Source: Candidatus Gastranaerophilales bacterium | Lineage (GTDB): Bacteria; Cyanobacteriota; Vampirovibrionia; Gastranaerophilales; Gastranaerophilaceae | Direction of reading: 5' to 3' | DNA length: 17,872 nt | NCBI GenBank assembly: GCA_944325615.1 | Contig: CALVAU010000100.1 | Span: 1-17,872, forward strand | In this document: piece after piece, positions 1-7,301 of the stretch | Layout: each line of letters starts with the position of its first letter | Numbering within the stretch: position 1 is the first letter of the stretch | Program-made: the position numbers and the translations under genes | Notes under the pieces: generated by a model | Seen by the model: the letters and a program-made list of their open reading frames with translations, nothing else | Told to the model about the DNA's origin: nothing | Databases searched by the model: none

Positions 1-2
1 AT

Positions 3-311
3 TCACCTATTTCAAATTTTTATATTGCTGAACATCTTTTAAATGCTTTATCTGTAAAAGAAAAGTTTATAAATCAAATAATTAACAAATATTTTAGTAA
101 AACTCTTTCTTGGTTTGGCAAATGTGACAAAAATTTTAGAGATGACTTTTACGAAAATTTATACAAATTAAAAGATTATCTTGATACAAAATATCCTAAC
201 GGATGGTGGAAATATTTCAAATTGAATAAAAAAGATGGATATCTTTTTATAAAAGCAAAGATAATATTTTCAAAAGTAATATGGATTTTAATGGATAGAC
301 AATATGCTTAA
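3..311 (+). CDS. C-terminal part of an unidentified protein (5' end outside window)
   Basis: This reading frame is open from the window edge (first full codon at 3) and ends with TAA at 309-311, giving 102 residues. The visible part is rich in Lys, Phe, Tyr and Trp and ends in an amphipathic, partly hydrophobic stretch (KAKIIFSKVIWILMDRQYA). I see no catalytic motif. Its stop overlaps the start of the glycosyltransferase by 8 bases (ATG at 304), so the two are translationally coupled in one operon. By context it may be another surface-polysaccharide enzyme, perhaps a glycosyltransferase C-terminus, but the sequence itself does not show this. Confidence 0.6.
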   Translation, partial: SPISNFYIAEHLLNALSVKEKFINQIINKYFSKTLSWFGKCDKNFRDDFYENLYKLKDYLDTKYPNGWWKYFKLNKKDGYLFIKAKIIFSKVIWILMDRQYA

Positions 312-1185
312 TACAACGAAAGTATCAATTATAGTACCTGTTTATAATTCAGAAAAATATCTTTCCAAGTGTCTTGACACATTGATAAACCAGACATTAC
401 AAGAGATAGAAATTATCTGTATAAATGACGGTTCTAAAGACAATTCCCTAAAAATTTTAAAAGATTACGCGACAAAAGATAATCGTATAAAAATAATTTC
501 AAAAGAAAACGAAGGATTGTCAGCTGCAAGAAATGACGGATTAAAAATTGCTTCTGGAGAATATATAGGATATATAGATTCTGATGATTGGGTCGATTTA
601 GATTTTTATGAAAAGTTGTATAATGCAGCGGAAAAATATCAAAGTGAGACAGCCTGTGCGAGTATTGTAAGGGTCGGAAAAGATATTGAAAAATACAAAC
701 TCAAATATGAAAAAGAAAATTTTATAACAGAAAATGAAGATAAATTAAAAACAGCAGGAATTCCATCAAGCAGTTATGTTTGGAATAAGATATATAAACG
801 AAAGAATCTTCTTGAAACAGGTATTGAATTTATAAAAGGAAAAGCTTATGAAGATATTCCATGGTCTATTCAGGTAATTTATTATTTAAAAGGACTTGTT
901 ACAGTACCTGATTGTAAGTATTACTACAGAAGAACTCCAGGCTCAATAAGACTTAGCAAAAAAGAAAAGAATAATCTTGATTGTCAGGAAGTAGAAAAAA
1001 TTATGATAGAATTTGCTAAAACACATAATCTTGAAAATATTTTACAAGGTTATAAAATGGCTAAAAGATCAAGAATAAAACTGTTAAATATTAATTTATT
1101 AAAAACATTTTATTATTACCCAAACATAAAAATATACAAATTATTCGGGCTAATCCCTATAATAAAAACAAAAGAGAATTTCTAA
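304..1185 (+). CDS. Family 2 glycosyltransferase (GT-A fold)
   Basis: A 293-residue protein with the N-terminal signature of GT2 enzymes: VSIIVPVYNSEKYL at residues 7-20, an INDGSKDNS nucleotide-binding segment near 40-48, NEGLSAARNDG near 68-78, and the metal-binding DSDD motif near 93-96. Family members move a sugar from a nucleotide-sugar donor to a growing glycan on the cytoplasmic side of the membrane, usually for LPS, capsule or exopolysaccharide. The length is typical and the C-terminus (KLFGLIPIIKTKENF) resembles surface-glycan transferases. Donor and acceptor cannot be read from the sequence. It overlaps the upstream gene by 8 bases, so it is probably the last gene of a glycan operon. 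It lies outside the integrated element. Confidence 0.9.
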   Translation: MLNTTKVSIIVPVYNSEKYLSKCLDTLINQTLQEIEIICINDGSKDNSLKILKDYATKDNRIKIISKENEGLSAARNDGLKIASGEYIGYIDSDDWVDLDFYEKLYNAAEKYQSETACASIVRVGKDIEKYKLKYEKENFITENEDKLKTAGIPSSSYVWNKIYKRKNLLETGIEFIKGKAYEDIPWSIQVIYYLKGLVTVPDCKYYYRRTPGSIRLSKKEKNNLDCQEVEKIMIEFAKTHNLENILQGYKMAKRSRIKLLNINLLKTFYYYPNIKIYKLFGLIPIIKTKENF

Positions 1186-1285
1186 AATATATTGCATGAA
1201 AAAATTTTTATGATAACATAGATTTTAGAGGGAATATACGGATACCCCAAGAAACCAAACGTCTGTTTAGACCCTCTGGATCCAA

Positions 1286-1362
<77 letters not shown>

Positions 1363-1388
1363 TTCTTTTTATAAGATATAATTGAATT

Positions 1389-1425
1389 TCAGCCAGTTTT
1401 GTTAGAGGCTGATTTTTTATTTTTA
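1389..1425 (+). terminator. Intrinsic terminator supplied by the element to the tRNA gene
   Basis: Stem TCAGCC/GGCTGA (1389-1394 with 1407-1412), 12-base loop, then a T-rich run (TTTTTTATTTTT). It lies just downstream of the tRNA and inside the element, so it replaces the chromosomal tRNA terminator that now sits beyond attR at 15234-15253. Confidence 0.7.
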
Positions 1426-1443
1426 GTCAATTGTTGTTGTAAA

Positions 1444-1460
1444 GTCGCAAAAAAGTTGCA
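1444..1460. promoter_or_regulatory. Candidate left integrase arm sites (GTCGCA / GTTGCA)
   Basis: GTCGCA at 1444-1449 and GTTGCA at 1455-1460 share the pattern GTYGYA and are 11 bp apart, one helical turn. The same pairing and spacing occurs at the right end (15032/15043) and just outside it (15289/15300). The integrase has an N-terminal arm-binding-type domain, so paired direct repeats near each att core are expected. The assignment rests on pattern alone. Confidence 0.45.
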
Positions 1461-1536
1461 TTTTTTATTTTTATCCTTTCAAACATTAATTTTTTGTTTA
1501 TTTTTTTTATTATTAGTATAAATATGTTATTATTGT

Positions 1537-1542
1537 TATACT
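1537..1542 (+). promoter_or_regulatory. Possible -10 box for the membrane-protein gene
   Basis: TATACT matches 5 of 6 consensus bases and lies 26 bases before the ATG at 1569. It sits inside an imperfect TTGT...ACAA inverted arrangement. No good -35 box is visible (the best is TTAGTA), so this is a weak call. Confidence 0.3.
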
Positions 1543-1568
1543 GACAATATTGTTTAAATTTAGGAAAT

Positions 1569-2201
1569 ATGCAAAAAGAAAAATTAAAGCAAGATAGTGA
1601 ATATAGAGAAATATTAAAGAAATATTATACAGAAAATCATGCATTTATAGAAAAAGCTATATTCACTGTAACCGCAAGTGCGATAACATTTCTATTAGGT
1701 TTTTTTCAAAATATCAATAAAGCTATGTTCTTCCCATATAGTGTTGGCATAGCCTTATTTGTTATTACCTTAATCATACAGTTAATCTCTGCTGTATTAT
1801 CTAGGGAAGGTTGCGATGCGGGATTAGATAGTAACCAATATGAATTGGCAACTGTTTATTTTAATTATTCTAGATTTTTAAATAATACCTTCTTGATAAC
1901 GTTTTGCCTAGCTATTTTATGTGTATCAATTGTGATTCCAATAAACTTTTGTATGACAGATAAACAAATGCAAAATTATCTATATGAACAAAGTATAAGT
2001 ACACCAGTTTACAAATATAAAGAAAGGAAAGAATATATGACTAAAAAAACAAACGTGAATAATAGTCTAAATCAACCTAAAGCAATAAATGTCTTTGCTC
2101 AAGATGGCTATAACCCTCCAAAATCAATTTTAAATGAAGGTTTTAATCCTCCAAAAACAACCACTCCAAAACCTGTTGTAAAACCCAAAACAACTAAATA
2201 G
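1569..2201 (+). CDS. Small membrane protein with three predicted TM helices and proline-rich tail
   Basis: A 210-residue protein of unknown family. A charged N-terminus (residues 1-28) precedes three hydrophobic segments at about 29-49, 52-77 and 106-129. A hydrophilic C-terminal tail of about 80 residues ends in a Pro/Lys/Thr-rich stretch with a short tandem repeat (GYNPPKS near 180-186 and GFNPPKT near 191-197, 11 residues apart). The arrangement suggests an inner-membrane protein with an extended tail that could bind a partner. A weak TAGGA precedes the ATG at a short distance. It is the only + strand gene between attL and the integrase, convergent with the integrase, and so is part of the element. 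I do not recognise a function; small membrane proteins at island ends can be exclusion or defence proteins, but nothing in the sequence shows that here. Confidence 0.75.
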   Translation: MQKEKLKQDSEYREILKKYYTENHAFIEKAIFTVTASAITFLLGFFQNINKAMFFPYSVGIALFVITLIIQLISAVLSREGCDAGLDSNQYELATVYFNYSRFLNNTFLITFCLAILCVSIVIPINFCMTDKQMQNYLYEQSISTPVYKYKERKEYMTKKTNVNNSLNQPKAINVFAQDGYNPPKSILNEGFNPPKTTTPKPVVKPKTTK

Positions 2202-2251
2202 GATTAATTAAACTAAAATTACCCCTATCCTAAATAAGAAAATCAGGGATT

Positions 2252-3364
2252 TTATGTCCCAAATTTTCTTGCTGCTTCTTTAACAGGTTGAGATGTTTTT
2301 ACCAGACAATCAAGCAAATTGACACATTGTTCTGTAACTTCTGGCAATAAGTGAGTATATAAATCCATTGTCATTTTTATTGAGCTATGTCCAAGCTGAT
2401 GCTGCACATACTTCATCGGGGCACCGTTAGCAAGCAACAAGCTGGCATATGTGTGTCTTAAATCATGAAATCTTATTGTATTGATTCCTGCTCTTTCAAG
2501 TGAAGGCTTAAACCTTCTTTTAATCATATTATTAGCGTCTTGATAATTCCCGTCACTATTAGGAAAAACAAGATTATTTACATTTGGCGGACAAGCCATT
2601 TTCCATTCCCTCAAAACTTGCATAAGTTCCTGCGACATATCAATTTTTCTTATTTTACCTGTTTTGGGCGTCCCTATATGACCATGAGTATAATTTTTAT
2701 CAATAGTAATTTTCTTTGTAAGCCAGTTTATTGAATCCCAGCTAAGAGCTAATAATTCACCCTGTCTCATACCTGTAAATAAAGCCGTAAATAACAAAGG
2801 ATAAAAATCAGGATAAACCACTTTTGTTTTTGAAAGCAAAGTTTTAACTTCAATAGAAGAAAGTGCCCTAATTTTATCGTTTTTTGTTTCTTTCAATCTT
2901 TGCTTGCGAGCAGGATTTCTTGTTATAACATTGCTATCAATCATGAATGTGTAAATTTCACTAATTAATTTGGTATACTTGTTAATAGTTGAATGGGTTC
3001 TGCCTGTATCAACCATTTGTTTTACAAATTCTTTCACCATTAGAGGTGTAATTTCTGTTAATTTCATTTCCCCGAAAAATGGGTAGATATGATTTTTCAA
3101 ATAACCTTTGTATCCTTCTTCTGTCGAAGGTTTACAATGAATACTTACATGTAGCCTCATAAACATTTCGCCGGCTTCTTTGAAAGTAGTTTTAGAATCA
3201 GCAGGACATATACCTTTATTTAATTCTTCAATAAGTTTTGCTTGTACTCTTTCAGCTTCGGCTTTAGTTTTAAATCCCTTTTTAGTTTTTCGTTTGCCTT
3301 TCAGGTCTTTGTAATCAAATTCCCATTTGGCAGTTTTTGGATTTTTTCGTACAGAATCAATCAT
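2252..3364 (-). CDS. int: Tyrosine recombinase / integrase
   Basis: A 370-residue site-specific recombinase that inserts and excises the element at the tRNA-Arg gene. Residues 1-50 form a basic arm-DNA-binding domain of the AP2-like integrase type (KWEFDYKDLKGKRKTKKGF). Residues about 58-150 form the SAM-like core-binding domain, and the catalytic domain follows. The catalytic set is complete: Arg200 (TGMRQGE), a Lys near 235-237 (TPKTGK), His300 and Arg303 (HDLRH), His326 (LGHSS) and the nucleophile Tyr336 (DLYTHL). Its length is typical of Tn916/phage-type integrases. AAGGA precedes the ATG. It is the first minus-strand gene after attL and is separated from the upstream excisionase gene by a strong terminator, so it has its own promoter. 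Confidence 0.96.
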   Translation of the reverse strand: MIDSVRKNPKTAKWEFDYKDLKGKRKTKKGFKTKAEAERVQAKLIEELNKGICPADSKTTFKEAGEMFMRLHVSIHCKPSTEEGYKGYLKNHIYPFFGEMKLTEITPLMVKEFVKQMVDTGRTHSTINKYTKLISEIYTFMIDSNVITRNPARKQRLKETKNDKIRALSSIEVKTLLSKTKVVYPDFYPLLFTALFTGMRQGELLALSWDSINWLTKKITIDKNYTHGHIGTPKTGKIRKIDMSQELMQVLREWKMACPPNVNNLVFPNSDGNYQDANNMIKRRFKPSLERAGINTIRFHDLRHTYASLLLANGAPMKYVQHQLGHSSIKMTMDLYTHLLPEVTEQCVNLLDCLVKTSQPVKEAARKFGT

Positions 3365-3385
3365 ATTTACAGTTCCTTTAATTTT

Positions 3386-3413
3386 AATTTAACGTGTTTG
3401 ACGTGGTTTGTAA
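3386..3413 (-). promoter_or_regulatory. Candidate integrase promoter with direct repeats in the spacer
   Basis: On the minus strand TTACAA (3413-3408) and TAAATT (3391-3386) are 16 bases apart, about 20 bases before the integrase ATG. Two copies of CACGT (as ACGTG on the + strand at 3392-3396 and 3401-3405) are 9 bp apart and fill the spacer, an arrangement expected of an operator for a repressor or for Xis. Consensus match is moderate. Confidence 0.4.
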
Positions 3414-3460
3414 GCCCCTTTACTAAATTTTGCTAATTTGAATATTTACACTAAATTAAA

Positions 3461-3490
3461 AGCACCGTGCAATTGTGGTAGCACGGTGCT
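3461..3490 (-). terminator. Strong intrinsic terminator between xis and int
   Basis: A perfect 10-bp stem AGCACCGTGC/GCACGGTGCT (3461-3470 with 3481-3490) with a 10-base loop. On the minus strand it is followed by TTTTAATTT. It ends the primase-helicase/excisionase transcript before the integrase and so uncouples replication genes from integration. Confidence 0.85.
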
Positions 3491-3513
3491 CACAGTGCTC
3501 TTTTATATGAAAT

Positions 3514-3696
3514 TTAGTCTAACTTGTTTACTGTATTATTGTTAATAAATTCCTCAAGATTTTCTTGTGAAAATAGGACTCTGGAGCCTATTTTTATATA
3601 AGATATTTTCTTTTGATGAATCCATCTGTAAAGTGTACTCTCTGAAATATGCAGTTTCATCGCAACTTCAAAGACAGGATAGTATTTATTTCCCAT
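3514..3696 (-). CDS. xis: Excisionase-like HTH protein (MerR/HTH_17 type)
   Basis: A 60-residue protein that is almost entirely one winged-helix DNA-binding domain: YYPVFEVAMKLHISESTLYRWIHQKKISYIKIGSRVLFSQENLEEFI. This is the HTH_17/excisionase pattern (helix-turn-helix, then K-I-G-S-R-V-L-F wing). Such proteins steer a tyrosine integrase toward excision and sometimes act as regulators. I chose the ATG at 3696 rather than an upstream one in frame at 3789 because a perfect AAGGAGG lies just before it and the domain starts immediately after. It overlaps the end of the primase-helicase by 11 bases, so the two are co-translated and excision is tied to replication expression. Confidence 0.85.
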   Translation of the reverse strand: MGNKYYPVFEVAMKLHISESTLYRWIHQKKISYIKIGSRVLFSQENLEEFINNNTVNKLD

Positions 3697-6280
3697 TCTT
3701 ATCATCCTCCTTATCCATTTCCAATGCTTTTTCTGCAAATTTCGCATTGATTTCATCAAGTTTATCGCAAGCATTATTAAGTCTTTCAATATCAGATATA
3801 GGTATATCTTGGCTTATAAGGCGCTCAAATGTGTAGAAGTATTGATTTGCACGACCTTTGTTTCTATCGATTACAATATCATCTGAAATGTTACTTTGTA
3901 TGTTCATTAGATGTGTAGTCACACTTTTAGGGTTAGAATATATTTTGTCAAAATTACGTTCCAAACCTAATTCGATTGCAACTTCTCTGAATTTTTTATA
4001 CAATTCAGTGGACGAATATCTTACTGTTTTGGAGCATTGCTTTCCAACTATTTCTCTCAATATTATATATATAATATCTTCTTTTGTTGCGAAATCACTC
4101 TGCTGTTTTGCCAATGTTTCAAATAATTTTAATAAAGATTTTTGTTCTTCATCATTCTCTGCTATTTTAAGTGCAAATTCAGCAAAGTCACCCATACGAC
4201 TTTTAGTTTTAAAAGTTTTGTGGTGATTCCTTTTTAGTTTTTTAATCATAACTTGAAGTCTCAAGAGAACGTAACTCATTATTTCATCGCGATTTTTGAC
4301 CGTACTATCCATTTTACTAATTTCACTACCAAACTCGTCAAAACGATGTAAAAACACACAAATTAAACGGTCGGCAACATCATCACGAGTAAAATGTGGT
4401 TTCATTGAAGTTAAAGCAATATAACAATGAACTTCAAAATCAACCTGCTTATTTGTTGTGTAATAATCCCGTAATTTTATTACTTGCCCTGTGGCAGCTC
4501 TTGCTAATGTATCATTTATATTCGTTGTTGGAGTATCCAAATTGTCTATAGCAAGTAAATAATTGTTGGTTATCATCGTATTAATATCTTTATAATCAGG
4601 AGAGAACTGACTAACATTAAATTTTTCGCCGTACAGTATTTTCCCCATACGTCTTATTAGAGATGTTTTACCACTGCCTTTTTCTCCAATAAAAGCGAGT
4701 AAAGGTTTTGTTGGCATTATTGATTCAAAAAATAAACTATAGAACCAGATTTCAATCAATTTTTTATAATCTATGTTTTTGTTGGAGTTATCCAATGTAA
4801 TTATGTTATCAAGATAATTCTCCTTAAAATAATCTCTATTACTATCTACCTTCACCATTTTAAAAGAGGTAAATTCTGGTAATTCAGTGAATAATACTTC
4901 ATCGTAGCCATTATCAACTTCTGTTATATTGTTTTCATCTATTTTTAGCAAAGATGTGGGTGTGTAATACAGATATAAAATAAAATTTTCTCTATCGAAA
5001 TATGCAAATCTATGTATATCAACATTTTTAGCATTATCAAAACAATATGCAATTAATTCTTGTAAGACATATCTGTATAATCCCTCAGCTGCATTAATCC
5101 CTATTTTGGTTAAATAATTTTTTAAACGACGTGAGTCTTCTGTAACTGGAATAATAAGCTTTTCATCTTTCATAAATAAGTAATAACAGTTATTCGAAAA
5201 ATATATACGGCCTTTTTCTTTTATTTCGGAAAGTAGCATATCAGTTACTGCACATTTTAAAAGGTACCCTTTATGAATATCTTGCAAATTTCTTACTTTT
5301 TCTTTAAAGTTTTCAGATTTTGATTCTACTAACTTACAATTTTCAGTACAAATTATATTTGATATTGCAATATTTTCATTTTTACCTTGTAAAATTGAGC
5401 AGCCTGCAACTTCCTCGCTTTTGTATGTACTTTTAACCGCACTAATTCTGTCGTTAATTTCTTCATCATGATTAGATTGCGCAATTAGTTTAATCAAATT
5501 TATTGCTTCTTCTTCTGTCAAATTTAATACTTTTTTTAAAACACCTGCAAGTGCCATACTTAAATAATGCCGACTACCTTTTTTCCATTCAAAAAAAACT
5601 TTTCTAACGCATCTTGGGTATTTACAAAGATTTTTAAGTATAGGCAAAATTGAATCATTTTGTAGTATTGACCGCTGTATTGCATCTAAAGGATTTTTGA
5701 TAACTTTATATTTTTTACCTTTAACAAATGTAGTTTTCTTCTTCGCAAAGTAGCTTTCATTTAGAGTATTTTCATTTTTAAACACTCCAAAAAACGGCAA
5801 GAATATGGCATTACCCTTTTCCCCCTTTGGAAAAACTTCAATTTCACCATTGGCAATCTTGCAGTCTGTTGTATTATTTATTACGTCTTGAAGAATATTT
5901 TGTATAAAAATTCTTTCTTGATGCAATGAAAAAAATACCCAAAGGTGAAACCCTTTTGACTTTGATGTTTCAATAAGTGCATTAAGTCCATAGTCCTCAA
6001 ACAACTTATTTTTTAAACTTAAGACTAAATCATATTTTTCACTAAATGGCATCTCTGGTAAATCAATATCTATACAACCAAATGCAACTTTATCTTCTTG
6101 ACCCAATACTTCAGGTGTAACGCCTAAGCGTACTTGCCCTAATAAGTGTTGCCTTACAAATTTACCAAATTTTTCTGTTGTTACATTTTTAACTGTTGTA
6201 ATTATCTTAGCGTCCGCTTTTTCTGTAATCACTTTTGAAGCTACACTTAACGCCAAGAGAAGTTTATTGTATTCTTTCAT
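3686..6280 (-). CDS. Primase-helicase (AEP-type primase fused to ATPase helicase)
   Basis: An 864-residue replication protein. The N-terminal part looks like an archaeo-eukaryotic primase: acidic pair D71-I-D73 (CIDIDLPE), SKSKGFHLWVFF at 106-117 with the S-x-G-x-H-type motif, and a third acidic region EIEVFPKG at 146-153. Cysteines at 219, 224, 294, 311 and 315 could bind a metal or Fe-S cluster. The C-terminal ATPase has Walker A GEKGSGKTS (532-540), Walker B LLAIDNLD (575-582), sensor-1 IALTS (621-625) and an arginine-finger-like RDDVADRL (632-639). Such fusions prime and unwind DNA for plasmids, phages and satellites. AAGGAG precedes the ATG. It begins 41 bases from the iteron cluster, which is its probable origin, and it overlaps the excisionase gene downstream. 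Confidence 0.88.
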   Translation of the reverse strand: MKEYNKLLLALSVASKVITEKADAKIITTVKNVTTEKFGKFVRQHLLGQVRLGVTPEVLGQEDKVAFGCIDIDLPEMPFSEKYDLVLSLKNKLFEDYGLNALIETSKSKGFHLWVFFSLHQERIFIQNILQDVINNTTDCKIANGEIEVFPKGEKGNAIFLPFFGVFKNENTLNESYFAKKKTTFVKGKKYKVIKNPLDAIQRSILQNDSILPILKNLCKYPRCVRKVFFEWKKGSRHYLSMALAGVLKKVLNLTEEEAINLIKLIAQSNHDEEINDRISAVKSTYKSEEVAGCSILQGKNENIAISNIICTENCKLVESKSENFKEKVRNLQDIHKGYLLKCAVTDMLLSEIKEKGRIYFSNNCYYLFMKDEKLIIPVTEDSRRLKNYLTKIGINAAEGLYRYVLQELIAYCFDNAKNVDIHRFAYFDRENFILYLYYTPTSLLKIDENNITEVDNGYDEVLFTELPEFTSFKMVKVDSNRDYFKENYLDNIITLDNSNKNIDYKKLIEIWFYSLFFESIMPTKPLLAFIGEKGSGKTSLIRRMGKILYGEKFNVSQFSPDYKDINTMITNNYLLAIDNLDTPTTNINDTLARAATGQVIKLRDYYTTNKQVDFEVHCYIALTSMKPHFTRDDVADRLICVFLHRFDEFGSEISKMDSTVKNRDEIMSYVLLRLQVMIKKLKRNHHKTFKTKSRMGDFAEFALKIAENDEEQKSLLKLFETLAKQQSDFATKEDIIYIILREIVGKQCSKTVRYSSTELYKKFREVAIELGLERNFDKIYSNPKSVTTHLMNIQSNISDDIVIDRNKGRANQYFYTFERLISQDIPISDIERLNNACDKLDEINAKFAEKALEMDKEDDKNGK

Positions 6281-6321
6281 AAGAAATTTCTCCTTTTTTA
6301 ATTATGTACCTTTAATAAAAA

Positions 6322-6441
6322 CGGTTATTTCGGTTAATAAAATTTTTAAAATATTTTATTTTATATTTATCTGTTTACTTTTTATTCTTTTTTTAATTTT
6401 TAAAATAAAAAACTTAATAACCGTATTAACCGAAATAACCG
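6322..6441. other. Candidate SaPI-like replication origin (iterons flanking an AT-rich core)
   Basis: CGGTTA occurs at 6322 and 6331 (9-bp period). Its complement TAACCG occurs at 6418, 6427 and 6436 (also 9-bp period). The outer parts form a perfect 18-bp inverted repeat (6322-6339 with 6424-6441). Between the inner iterons lie 81 bp, of which 6340-6417 holds only 5 G/C in 78 bases. Two sets of short iterons around an AT-rich core of about 80 bp beside a primase-helicase is the described layout of SaPI origins. The iterons would bind the helicase and the core would melt. The repeats are certain; origin function is an inference. Confidence 0.75.
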
Positions 6442-6501
6442 ATAACTAGCAACTTATTTAGATTCTTAGCTTTAGTAGTAACTTTTTTCTATAAAAAATA
6501 A

Positions 6502-6530
6502 ACGTCATACATTTTCTCCTTGTATGACGA
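6502..6530 (-). terminator. Intrinsic terminator downstream of the winged-helix gene
   Basis: A perfect 9-bp stem CGTCATACA/TGTATGACG (6503-6511 with 6521-6529), loop of 9. On the minus strand it is followed by a T-rich run (TTTATTTTTTA). It separates the regulator transcript from the primase-helicase, whose promoter must then lie in the origin region. Confidence 0.8.
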
Positions 6531-6563
6531 TTATCCTGCTTTTTCTAAGTTTGGTCTAAAGAC

Positions 6564-6596
6564 AAATTTGTGACAAATTTTAATCTGTTTGTGACA
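6564..6596. promoter_or_regulatory. Palindrome plus repeated TTTGTGACA, possible protein-binding site
   Basis: A perfect 17-bp palindrome AAATTTGTgACAAATTT (6564-6580) overlaps the first of two TTTGTGACA copies (6567-6575 and 6588-6596, 21 bp apart, two helical turns). It lies between the winged-helix gene stop and its terminator, about 120 bp from the iteron cluster. A regulator or accessory origin protein could bind here; no partner is shown. Confidence 0.4.
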
Positions 6597-6601
6597 TAAC
6601 T

Positions 6602-6988
6602 TTATTTCGTAATTATAAACATTTCAGGTATTACACTTGTATTTATTCTATAACCTTCAATGCCCCTAATTTTAGTTATAATTTTTTCTGTAAAACCTGC
6701 ATTTTTAAATACTTTCAATATCCTCCTTATGATTTGACGTTCATTGTCATAACTATATTCATCAATGTAATGTGATTTGTACGGTTCTTTGGCTAACAAA
6801 TACAATGCTTTAAAAAGTCTACAAGAAAGTTTCAAAACTTTTCCATTATATGAACAAAAACATTTGTTTTCTCTATTGTCCATATACAATGAATTTTCTA
6901 TAATCCATTCTGGCGTTCTTAATAAATTTATCAAATCCTCTTGGCTAAAATCTTGTTGCGTTGCTTCAATAAAATTTTTGATATTCAT
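6602..6988 (-). CDS. Winged-helix DNA-binding protein (OmpR-C-terminal-like), no receiver domain
   Basis: A 128-residue protein. Residues about 47-114 follow the OmpR/PhoB effector-domain pattern: YNGKVLKLSCRLFKALYLLA (beta strands then first helix), RQIIRRILKVFKNAGF (recognition region), and IRGIEGYRI at 107-115, which matches the usual T-x-R-G-x-G-Y-R-I wing. There is no phosphoreceiver domain. The first 45 residues are helical and may mediate oligomerisation. I chose the ATG at 6988 over one five codons upstream because AAAGGA is correctly placed only for the former. It has its own extended -10 promoter and a terminator. It is probably a regulator of the element or an origin-binding accessory protein. 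Fold call is fairly good; role is inferred. Confidence 0.75.
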   Translation of the reverse strand: MNIKNFIEATQQDFSQEDLINLLRTPEWIIENSLYMDNRENKCFCSYNGKVLKLSCRLFKALYLLAKEPYKSHYIDEYSYDNERQIIRRILKVFKNAGFTEKIITKIRGIEGYRINTSVIPEMFIITK

Positions 6989-7045
6989 TTTATATCCTTT
7001 CATTCTACTACTACTTTAAGTATGAGTTATCACATATCGTTTTTG

Positions 7046-7054
7046 ATTATACCA
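7046..7054 (-). promoter_or_regulatory. Extended -10 promoter for the winged-helix gene
   Basis: On the minus strand TGGTATAAT (7054-7046) is a perfect extended -10 element. No convincing -35 is present, as is common for extended -10 promoters. It would give a leader of about 50 bases before the ATG at 6988. Confidence 0.6.
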
Positions 7055-7109
7055 TTCAGCTCGTAGTTAGATATGATATACTGTTGTCTTTATTTATAAA
7101 AAAAAATTA

Positions 7110-7135
7110 AGATATAGACATCATTGTCTATATCT
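7110..7135 (-). terminator. Intrinsic terminator for the PDZ / membrane-protein transcript
   Basis: A perfect 11-bp stem AGATATAGACA/TGTCTATATCT (7110-7120 with 7125-7135) with a 4-base loop TCAT. On the minus strand it is followed by TTAATTTTTTTTT. It lies 167 bases after the stop of the 7302 gene, so that transcript has a long 3' untranslated part. Confidence 0.85.
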
Positions 7136-7207
7136 AAAAATTTTTAAACTTTTATAGAAATGTTTATATTATTTCTAGCAATCAGATTTATATAATTGTT
7201 CTAACAC

Positions 7208-7262
7208 TTACGGTCTTTCTACTTATTAATAATAGAATCAAAGTTATAAAAAGACGCCGTAA
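7208..7262 (-). other. Imperfect long-range hairpin in the 3' untranslated stretch
   Basis: TTACGGTCTTT (7208-7218) pairs with AAAGACGCCGTAA (7250-7262), an 11-bp stem interrupted by a 2-base bulge with a 31-base loop. It lies between the stop of the 7302 gene and its terminator. It could be a stabilising 3' structure or part of a small RNA. No family is recognised, and I see nothing else in this gap. Confidence 0.3.
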
Positions 7263-7301
7263 CTAGAAACCAAAAAGTTTTATTTATTCAAATAGTATAA
7301 A

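Noticed and set aside
1192..1219. TTGCAT / TAACAT promoter for the tRNA gene
   Set aside because: Only 3 of 6 bases match at -35, and the better -10-like TATGAT (1209-1214) is at the wrong spacing; not strong enough to list.
2239..2253. AAAATC/GATTTT hairpin at the integrase stop as a terminator
   Set aside because: A 6-bp A/T-rich stem with a 3-base loop and no T-run; too weak to call.
3567..4226. Plus-strand open frames opposite the excisionase and primase-helicase genes
   Set aside because: They are antisense to well-supported coding sequence and have no domain, ribosome binding site or codon pattern of their own.
6267..6449. Plus-strand 60-codon frame over the origin region
   Set aside because: It reads the AT-rich core and iterons as Phe/Ile/Lys-rich protein with no ribosome binding site; the repeats explain the sequence better.
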